From Luminiphilus sp. (GTDB taxonomy: Bacteria; Pseudomonadota; Gammaproteobacteria; Pseudomonadales; Halieaceae), in NCBI GenBank assembly GCA_029242325.1, contig JAQWUD010000018.1, positions 1-35,302 on the forward strand: a DNA stretch of 35,302 bases. The letters run 5' to 3'. The notes below the pieces were generated by a model. The model did no database searches, had not been told where the DNA came from, and was given only the letters and a program-made list of their open reading frames with translations. This document shows positions 24,346-31,053 of the stretch, piece by piece. Made by a program: the position numbers and the translations under genes. Position 1 is the stretch's first letter; each line of letters starts with the position of its first letter.

Positions 24346-26026
24346 GGCCCTTCACTTGCTCTTGCCGATCGAGCGTGCCACCCAGAATCGCGCCTTCACT
24401 GATGCATCCCACGTAAATACCTGCGGCGTCCATCACGGGAATCGCCTCTCCCACGAAGTTGCGCGCCACACCCAGCGCTTGCTGTAAATCGTCTTCGAGG
24501 TGCAGCACGTGCTGGTCTGCACCGATCAATGACTCTGCGGTGCCCTGCGGTTGAGCGAGCGCCTCGAGGATGTTTACCGTGCCCAGTAGCTGGCCGTCTC
24601 CACCGACCACATAGGCCTCAGTACGATTCGCCTGCCGGAGCCGGGCAACAATTTCCTCACCCACCAGCGCACGATCCACCGGCGAGCCCTCTTCCATCTC
24701 CAATTCTGAGACCTTGATGTCTCGGAGCGACAGAAATTCACGCCCCTGACGTAAATCAAACCCCCGCATAATCAGTTGCCGGTCAAAAAAGGAATAGCAG
24801 AACAGGCGGGTTGAGATGAAGGAAGACATCGATACAGCCAGGATGGCGGCGACGGCAAACTCATAGCTTCGCGTAAACTCAAAAACGATCAGCACAACGC
24901 CAATCGGTGCGCCGATAACGGATCCTGCCACAGCTGCCATTCCCACGACGGTCAGCATGGTGATAGCGCCCGGATCATAACCCAGACCCACCGCAATAAA
25001 ACCAGCGAGATATCCGAGAGAGGCGCCCAAAAAAAGTGCCGGCGAGAAGACCCCTCCGACGAGCCCCAAGCCTATACATACCACCGTCGCAGCCAGCTTT
25101 GCCACCAGCATGAGGGCCGCCTCACCGACCTGTTTTTCTCCCGCCAGCAGATCGTTAACAGATTGGGTCCCCAAACCAACGGCTTCTGGCACCAACATGC
25201 CAATTAGTGCCATCAGCGTCGCGGCGAGCAGCACCATCGCGAGATCATTGTTACGGGCTTTCGCCCAGGCGGCAGTCCTGAGCAGTGAGCGCATAAAAAC
25301 GATCGCCAACACGGCCGCCGACGCACCGAGGCCTAGAATCACGGGCAAAAGACCCCAGTCAGTGGGGGTTGCCGTCACAGCATACGGCGACACCCGGTCA
25401 AAAAAGAGCGGTGTCACCGCTGCTGCAACAATGGCCGAGACAGTAATCGGTGCTACCGCTCTCACCGCAAAATGCCGTAACACCGCCTCGGAAACCAGCA
25501 CAACCGCGGCTATCGGTGCTCCGAAGCCTGCTGAAATGGCTGCAGCCACACCACAGGCGACGTAGACGTCTGGCGCCAGTCGCGTGGGGAAAAGCGCTCT
25601 CACCTGAGCCCCCACCGAAGCACCAAAGTGAAGCACGGGACCATACTGACCCACCGATGCCCCCGCACTCGCAGAAATGAAGGCCGCCGTGGTCGAAATA
25701 AAGCCTTCTCGTGCCGGAAATCCCGCATCAGGACGATGGGCGGCCAAAATGGCATCCGCAGGACCGTGCCAGCGATCCATGCTGAAGGCCTGCTTAAGGC
25801 CATAGATGGCGAATGCACCCACGAGCAAAGCCGCCCAGCGGATCAAGCCAGAGCTCAGCGCGCTTTGACCCGCCATTTGATCCCTGATGAGAGAATCGAC
25901 TGCACCCACTCCCAACACAAAAAGATTGGCCGCCAGGCCGCCCAACACGCCGATCACCAGACCGACAAAAAGTACCCTCAACAGCTCGAGGCCCAGCTCT
26001 CTGGGCGATGTATTCAGGAGTAACAT
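24332..26026 (-). CDS. ClC-family chloride channel/transporter with CBS domains
   Basis: 564 residues: about 430 residues of ClC membrane domain, then two CBS motifs (about 450-560; GTVNILEALAQ, VMDAAGIYVGCI). Landmarks are DAGFPAREGF (100-109), GQYGPVLHFGASVG (126-139), APIAAVVLVSEAV (170-182), GLVGGVFSPALFLGASLG (321-338) and the last-helix Y388. In E. coli ClC the aligned positions are GSGIP, GREGP and a Glu pair. Here the anion-binding Ser becomes A101, the gating Glu becomes Y128, and the proton Glu (second of the pair) becomes A181, by my hand alignment. Loss of both glutamates suggests uncoupled channel activity. It overlaps the small lipoprotein gene by 13 bases and the Sel1 gene by 14 bases. 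Confidence 0.9.
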   Translation of the reverse strand: MLLLNTSPRELGLELLRVLFVGLVIGVLGGLAANLFVLGVGAVDSLIRDQMAGQSALSSGLIRWAALLVGAFAIYGLKQAFSMDRWHGPADAILAAHRPDAGFPAREGFISTTAAFISASAGASVGQYGPVLHFGASVGAQVRALFPTRLAPDVYVACGVAAAISAGFGAPIAAVVLVSEAVLRHFAVRAVAPITVSAIVAAAVTPLFFDRVSPYAVTATPTDWGLLPVILGLGASAAVLAIVFMRSLLRTAAWAKARNNDLAMVLLAATLMALIGMLVPEAVGLGTQSVNDLLAGEKQVGEAALMLVAKLAATVVCIGLGLVGGVFSPALFLGASLGYLAGFIAVGLGYDPGAITMLTVVGMAAVAGSVIGAPIGVVLIVFEFTRSYEFAVAAILAVSMSSFISTRLFCYSFFDRQLIMRGFDLRQGREFLSLRDIKVSELEMEEGSPVDRALVGEEIVARLRQANRTEAYVVGGDGQLLGTVNILEALAQPQGTAESLIGADQHVLHLEDDLQQALGVARNFVGEAIPVMDAAGIYVGCISEGAILGGTLDRQEQVKGRERN

Positions 26027-26217
26027 TTCAGTGCCGCCGTCTTCTTGAGTGTCTCGACCGGGTACTCCGCGCTGTGCTCCCGGATGTATTGATCAAAACA
26101 TCGCGAGCGCTCAGCGTCTGTCGGGCCATCCTCGGCGCAGCCAGAGAGGACCAGCAGCAGTCCCACACTCACTACCGCAGAGAGATTCACGGCGCTGCTA
26201 ACCAGAAATTTGCGCAC
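26014..26217 (-). CDS. Small lipoprotein
   Basis: 67 residues from GTG 26217 (AGAGG eight bases upstream), two bases after the coiled-coil gene. A signal peptide ends with the lipobox VLSGC (Cys ~27). The mature part is only about 40 residues: CAEDGPTDAERSRCFDQYIR and a closing LKKTAALKCYS, with two further cysteines that could form a disulfide. No family recognised. The tight fit between two genes and the overlap with the ClC start indicate co-expression. Confidence 0.7.
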   Translation of the reverse strand: MRKFLVSSAVNLSAVVSVGLLLVLSGCAEDGPTDAERSRCFDQYIREHSAEYPVETLKKTAALKCYS

Positions 26218-26219
26218 CG

Positions 26220-28001
26220 TTACGCCTCTTTACTGATTGTTGAGCTCAAGTTGGCCTCATCCAGGACCCTCCCCAGCCGAATCATGACGCTTGCCATGGT
26301 CTCTTCTACCGCAGACGCATAAGCGCGCCTCTGCGCTACGGCCGTATCGACGTCGCCAAGCAACGTTTCTGCGTCCTGTCGCAATGCATTGAGTCGTGTT
26401 TCGGTCTCCTCGGCATCTTTTCCCGCGCTCAGCAAAGCATCCTCCAGATTGCGGGTTAATTCGGCCTTTTTCTTCTGTAAAGGCTCCAGACGACCGGCAT
26501 ACTGGCGGTCAGCCGACCGCTCGGCATCCGCCATTCTCTGATCGAGTTCTTCTATCCTGGCCCGCTGTTGACGAATGGCCTCGCGCTGGGACTTCATCCA
26601 TTCAATGTACTGATCGATCGAATCCTCGTAATCGAGGTCTTCTTCAGGTTCGTCCTCGGAAAAATCCGTCCCGGTAAGACTCTTCAACACCGTGGCTGGC
26701 GGTTCGAGCGTTTCCGCACCGAGCTGTTTAATTAACTCACTGGCTTGATCTGCTTCAAGCTGAATCTCGTCAATCTGGCCGCGAATTTTCTCGCCTTTTT
26801 CCACGGCAATCGCACTTTGCTCTTGAGAAATCGTGCCTAACTGAGTGGCAAGCGATACCAGCCACTGATTCTCGGTACCCGCAAGATCATCATCAGTGGT
26901 CTGTCCGTTTAAGTTAACGTCGATGAAACGCATGCAGCGGCGCGATTCGGACAACCTTTTATCGCCCTGCTCCAGTTCCTGGCAAACCTCTTTGTAATAA
27001 GCGAGCGTTTCCAGTTCATTGTTAAATGATTTCTCGAGGGTATCGAGACAGCTGGAGGTCACGCCTTTTAGCGCCTCAATGAGTGAAGAGAGATTGTCCG
27101 GGGCACCGGCGTAATGCTCGGTAAAGTTATCGAGTTGCTCTCCTTGCACACTTGCACGCGCTTGATCCACCGCGGCGATCAACTCATCTGCATGCTCGAC
27201 TGACCCAATCTGTCGCTCAGGTTCATCAGCCGAGGCAGTCACAGGCGCCTCGGGGGCAGAGTCGGCACCCTCTGGATCAGTCAACCCGCCTGAATCACTG
27301 GCAGATCCGGGTTCATCCATGCGGGGTGCATCGACCGGACGCGTCTCAACGGGTTCAGCGCTGACCCCTCCGCTGGCTTGAACACTCTCAGAGGCCGCGT
27401 CATCAGGCAGGCTCTCCTTCTGGTCAAGACCCTCGCCTTGCACAGCGGTTTCGTTCAATACGACGCTACCAACACCCGCCTGAGGCGGTTCTGGTGTGGG
27501 TTCAAACCCCTGGGACTGTGGTGCCTCCAAAGCCACCGATTCTGGCGCCTCAGGTGAGATCAAGTCTGCCGACAGCTCGGCGGCAATGAACTGCAATGCT
27601 CTACTATGTTGCGCAAAATCGGCGTCGAGCTGCACCGCAGACAAGCAGCGTTCCAGCACTTCATACCGTTCGCCAATGCTGTCGGCATCTCCTGACAACA
27701 AAATGGCGTGGAGCACTTCATGCCTGAAAGAGACAAAACCCTCTGAGAGGGATGCCATGTCTTCCGGTATCTGGCATAGCGCAGCGCCCACTGCGCGAAG
27801 GTCAGCATTGTTTTCCGCGTTGATCAATGCGAACTGGTCTGTGACCGCCTTGATCACATCGGTCATGGTTGCCCCCCTTGCGGCCTCCGCCTCTGATGCC
27901 GCCCAGACGGCATTGTCTTCCTCCCCCTCGGGCGGTACCTGATCCACTGTCTCTTCTTTACGCTCGCCGTCAGATTTACCAAACAGACCGAAGAGTTTCA
28001 T
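26220..28001 (-). CDS. Large acidic coiled-coil cytoplasmic protein
   Basis: 593 residues, strongly acidic, with no signal peptide or membrane span. It starts with an amphipathic MKLFGLFGKSDGERKEE, which might touch the membrane. Residues ~46-145 are helical (MTDVIKAVTDQFALINAENN). Residues ~148-270 are a Pro/Glu/Ala/Ser-rich, probably disordered linker. Residues ~285-590 are long coiled-coil helices (RIEELDQRMADAERSADRQY, KKKAELTRNLEDALL). Its ATG overlaps the stop of a degenerate lipoprotein fragment (ATGA at 27998-28001). I do not recognise the family. Its position among PomA/PomB genes suggests a cytoplasmic scaffold or regulator for the stator; this is inference only. Confidence 0.75.
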   Translation of the reverse strand: MKLFGLFGKSDGERKEETVDQVPPEGEEDNAVWAASEAEAARGATMTDVIKAVTDQFALINAENNADLRAVGAALCQIPEDMASLSEGFVSFRHEVLHAILLSGDADSIGERYEVLERCLSAVQLDADFAQHSRALQFIAAELSADLISPEAPESVALEAPQSQGFEPTPEPPQAGVGSVVLNETAVQGEGLDQKESLPDDAASESVQASGGVSAEPVETRPVDAPRMDEPGSASDSGGLTDPEGADSAPEAPVTASADEPERQIGSVEHADELIAAVDQARASVQGEQLDNFTEHYAGAPDNLSSLIEALKGVTSSCLDTLEKSFNNELETLAYYKEVCQELEQGDKRLSESRRCMRFIDVNLNGQTTDDDLAGTENQWLVSLATQLGTISQEQSAIAVEKGEKIRGQIDEIQLEADQASELIKQLGAETLEPPATVLKSLTGTDFSEDEPEEDLDYEDSIDQYIEWMKSQREAIRQQRARIEELDQRMADAERSADRQYAGRLEPLQKKKAELTRNLEDALLSAGKDAEETETRLNALRQDAETLLGDVDTAVAQRRAYASAVEETMASVMIRLGRVLDEANLSSTISKEA

Positions 28002-28117
28002 GTCGAATTCAATCCCCCGGGCAGATCATCATGGTCTACCTCGGAGACATCATAAATCTGAGCCTGCAGCCGAGGCAAACCCCTTTGGGCTATTAAAAAT
28101 ACCGTTGTCAGCCGCGA
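27998..28117 (-). pseudogene. Remnant of a paralogue of the neighbouring lipoprotein's C-terminus
   Basis: The 150-base gap between the lipoprotein stop (28152) and the coiled-coil start (28001) is not blank. Read in one minus-strand frame it encodes GLPRLQAQIYDVSEVD (28081 down to 28034), matching GLPTSQAQIYDVTEAD at the end of the lipoprotein gene; weaker similarity (SRL against SKL) reaches about 28117. The frame ends in TGA overlapping the ATG of the coiled-coil gene (ATGA). No start codon or gene body remains. Most shared codons differ at third positions, so this is an old paralogue that has been deleted down to its tail, not a fresh duplication. Confidence 0.6.
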
Positions 28118-28151
28118 CAAATGCGCCGCAAGGAGAGGTCGCGGTCTATGT

Positions 28152-29432
28152 CTATGTCGATGGAGAGAGTGATTCGCAGTCGGCCTCGGTCACGTCATAG
28201 ATCTGCGCTTGCGAAGTAGGCAGGCCCTCGTAACAGACGCGCACGAATCGCAATTTGCTGAGCGGGTCGGGGAGATCAGGCGAGCGCCGAGCATAGAGAT
28301 CAAAGCGGATGACCGAATCACTGATGCCTCCCTGCAGGATGAGCAAAAGACCTGTCTGCCCGCTACCCGTGGCATCACCCACCGCGACCGCGTAACCATC
28401 CTGACCGGACAGATCACAGTTATCGATAATGATCTCCTCGGCGGGAATGATCGATCCATCACCCTCGGTCGCAGTGATCAACGCGGTATCATAGGGTGTC
28501 AGCGTCGCGCCCACCCCGCAGCGTCGTACCTCGGTATCGCCCGCTTCTGCCGACACCTCGTTCTGCTCGATGACAAGATAATCCAGACCGTCCAGTAAGC
28601 TGGAGCGATATACGCCCGAGAGGTCTAGGTCTGGCGAGACGTAGGCTTCACCGGCGACGGAGAAGTCCACGTCAAAGCCGGTACCCGTCTCCTCGTAAGA
28701 GTAGGCGAGCGACAACTCGCCTGTTTCCTTGTACGTCACCACCAGATCGGGAATGGTGTAAACCTGCAGCGCGTCATCAACCAGCGTTTTGCACTGACCT
28801 GTGCCTGAGGCCTCATCGCCACTCACTGCCACATCAGCAACGCAGAGAAGATTGATAAACGCGGTGGTATCGGTTTCCTGCGACTGCCAAAAGAGGGTGC
28901 CAGTGCGCGAGAGCACAAAGCCGGTCGCATCGTCGATTTCAGGAATGCTACGGCCCATGGTCAGCGCGAATTCACTCTCCCCACCGCCCCCATAGCGCCC
29001 GCCAAAGTTCGCATCGATGTACAACTGGACCTCGTCTTCTGCAATCACATTGCCCGACGTTGCGGTGACTTTTACATCGTAAATACCGGGTAACAGTGCA
29101 TCCCCCGTCACGGTGGCTGCTGCCGAATCCAGTTCTAACTCAATAGGGCCTTCGTAGGTGATCGTGGCGCTACCTGCAGCACTTCCCCCAAGGGCATAGT
29201 TCAGCGAGACGCCCTCATCGGCGCGGTACTTTGTCTCGCCCGACAGCGCGATCGTTAATTGCTCGGTGTCAGTGACGGGGTCTGAACCCACCCCACCCTC
29301 ATCGGAGGCGGCGCCCTCGCCAGAAGAACCCACCCCGCAAGCACCTGTTAACAAAAAAGCTGACAGCAACCCTCCGACTAGGGCCGCCCTGAGTCCCAAA
29401 ACGCCCCTCAGCGTGGCCAACGGATTGCTCAC
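28152..29432 (-). CDS. Lipoprotein of unknown function, beta-rich
   Basis: 426 residues from GTG 29432, which overlaps the TGA of the previous gene (GTGA); a longer frame from 29606 has no signal peptide at its start. The signal peptide (LVGGLLSAFLLTGAC) ends in a lipobox with Cys ~33, followed by a Gly/Ser/Glu-rich linker. The mature protein appears beta-rich: ADEGVSLNYALGGSAAGSAT and GIYDVKVTATSGNV resemble an Ig-like fold, and a second half holds YGGGGESEFALTMGRSIPEI and four to five cysteines. No family recognised. As part of the PomA/PomB run it may be an envelope partner of the stator. A fragment of a paralogue lies directly downstream. Confidence 0.72.
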   Translation of the reverse strand: MSNPLATLRGVLGLRAALVGGLLSAFLLTGACGVGSSGEGAASDEGGVGSDPVTDTEQLTIALSGETKYRADEGVSLNYALGGSAAGSATITYEGPIELELDSAAATVTGDALLPGIYDVKVTATSGNVIAEDEVQLYIDANFGGRYGGGGESEFALTMGRSIPEIDDATGFVLSRTGTLFWQSQETDTTAFINLLCVADVAVSGDEASGTGQCKTLVDDALQVYTIPDLVVTYKETGELSLAYSYEETGTGFDVDFSVAGEAYVSPDLDLSGVYRSSLLDGLDYLVIEQNEVSAEAGDTEVRRCGVGATLTPYDTALITATEGDGSIIPAEEIIIDNCDLSGQDGYAVAVGDATGSGQTGLLLILQGGISDSVIRFDLYARRSPDLPDPLSKLRFVRVCYEGLPTSQAQIYDVTEADCESLSPST

Positions 29433-29773
29433 TCGGTCAACTCGAGGCAATTCGCACTCTCCAGCATTTCCATTTCCTTTTCGCGACGGTACTTGGACGA
29501 GTTCATGTACCAAATCACCAAATAGCCGTAGGTCTTGTATTCCTGACACAGCATGTCGCTCATCGGACCATAGTCGAGCGTCGCCTGTATATCGGGAGAA
29601 GGCCATACCAACAGGGCTTGCTCAGAAAAATAGGCATCGTCGATTGTGGAAATGGATTTGAGGTGCTCCAGAAAACCTTTCTGGGATTTGGTGACCGCCT
29701 GCAACTGCATTGCGGGCAGCAGCAGCGCGACTACCGCGCCGATACACCACAGTTTCTGTATCACTCTCTTCAT
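29429..29773 (-). CDS. Small exported protein of unknown function in the stator locus
   Basis: 114 residues. The ATG at 29773 overlaps the stop of the second PomB-like gene by one base (TGATG), and its own TGA overlaps the GTG of the next lipoprotein gene. The N-terminus is a signal peptide (IGAVVALLLPAMQLQAV). The mature ~88 residues are helical and charged (GFLEHLKSISTIDDAYFSEQ, REKEMEMLESANCLE) with two cysteines (MLCQEY, ANCLE). I do not recognise it. The two stop/start overlaps make it a certain member of the same transcript. Confidence 0.72.
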   Translation of the reverse strand: MKRVIQKLWCIGAVVALLLPAMQLQAVTKSQKGFLEHLKSISTIDDAYFSEQALLVWPSPDIQATLDYGPMSDMLCQEYKTYGYLVIWYMNSSKYRREKEMEMLESANCLELTE

Positions 29774-31029
29774 CAGGCGCCCCCTTTAACCGTAATTTCT
29801 ATTCGTCGATTTTGCGATCGCCCTGCAGCGGTATCATTAGAGGCAATCGGTACGGTATCGGCAAACCCTGTGACGGTAACACTGGCGGGGTCAATAAACC
29901 CCTGACCCACCAGGTAATCAGCAACCGATGCTGATCGCGCAGCGGACAAATCCCAGTTCGATTGAAACCGCTCGCTGAATGCCACCGGGACATTATCGGT
30001 ATGACCCGCTACCGTCACTTTACCCGGGCTCCCGGAGATCGCATCGCCCACACTGGTCAGGATCGAGTAAAAGCTTTGCCGCAGATCGGCACTGCCACTC
30101 ACGAAGGCCCCCTGATCAGCCAGCGAAATTTTGACCTCGTCGTCAATCCGCTCAACGTTTACCAGCCCATTAGCAATCTCTGTGTTAAGACTGGCCTTGA
30201 TCTGCTCATACTCACTTTGCGCCGCCTGCTCGCGTTCAGCGGCTTCGGCACCCTCGCCACTGTCGTAGCGCTGATCCTGATTGGAGGGAGACTGCAACAC
30301 CTGAACCTCTGACACCACTTGCGTCTGTGCGGCGGCTACTTTGGCGTAGATAGCCACGGTGTCCTCGTCGAGGCGCCGCCCCTGCTCGATGCCCTCTTTA
30401 CCCTGCGTTTCACCCTGGCGCTGATCGGCGGTCATCGCCACGCTGATCTTGCCATCGGCTTCTGAGACCTCGACTTTGCCGCTGGCAATCTCCGCTTTCA
30501 GTGCGCTACGTACTTTTTGCAGGTCATCAGAGGGCGGCGTGCTCGAGGGTTTGGTCGTGACTTTCAATTCCGGGTCCGGCGGCTGCTCTTCGTCGGTGGT
30601 TTGCTCGTTGATCGTGCTCAAGGCCGTGGGCTCGACCTTGGCCTGGCTGAACTGGTCCGCAACGATATTGTCAGAGGTGGGGGGCTCGACCACGGGGACC
30701 ACGCGCTGAACGCCCATGCTGTCGTTCATCGAACCGCTTACCTCCTTGAACTTCGGCACATTCATCTGCGCAAAGGAGAGGAGCAATACAAAGAAAGCCA
30801 TTAGTAGCGTTGCCATATCGGCAAAGGTGGCCATCCAAGCCGGCGCGCCGCCGCCCGGACATTTTGGGCACTCTACTGGCGGTAACTCCTCCGGCGGCTC
30901 AGGCGGCGGTCCCGGGGGTAGCTCAGGCTCTGGAGGTGGTGCCGCCTCGGCTTCCGCCGCAGCCTGCTCCTCAGGCAATGCCTCCCCGTCTGGCGCTTCC
31001 TGTTCGGCGATGTTGTCTTCTTCAGCCAC
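29773..31029 (-). CDS. Second PomB/MotB-like stator B subunit
   Basis: 418 residues from GTG 31029 (GGAGAG upstream), 24 bases after the first PomB-like gene. Residues 1-52 are an acidic then Pro/Glu-rich cytoplasmic extension. C54PKC57 precedes the single membrane helix (64-87), which holds the ion-binding D71 (ATFADMATLL). KFKEVSGSM follows, where PomB has its plug region. A long linker (~110-270) leads to a C-terminal OmpA-type peptidoglycan-binding domain (~276-416) with GHTDNVPVAFSERFQSNWDL and GRSQNRRIEI. An extra copy of the OmpA entry hairpin lies in the linker (~173-199). Vibrio PomB is about 315 residues, so this is large. All key residues are intact, suggesting a working subunit. 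Confidence 0.9.
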   Translation of the reverse strand: MAEEDNIAEQEAPDGEALPEEQAAAEAEAAPPPEPELPPGPPPEPPEELPPVECPKCPGGGAPAWMATFADMATLLMAFFVLLLSFAQMNVPKFKEVSGSMNDSMGVQRVVPVVEPPTSDNIVADQFSQAKVEPTALSTINEQTTDEEQPPDPELKVTTKPSSTPPSDDLQKVRSALKAEIASGKVEVSEADGKISVAMTADQRQGETQGKEGIEQGRRLDEDTVAIYAKVAAAQTQVVSEVQVLQSPSNQDQRYDSGEGAEAAEREQAAQSEYEQIKASLNTEIANGLVNVERIDDEVKISLADQGAFVSGSADLRQSFYSILTSVGDAISGSPGKVTVAGHTDNVPVAFSERFQSNWDLSAARSASVADYLVGQGFIDPASVTVTGFADTVPIASNDTAAGRSQNRRIEITVKGGA

Positions 31030-31053
31030 TGATATGACTCTCCAAAACCACGC

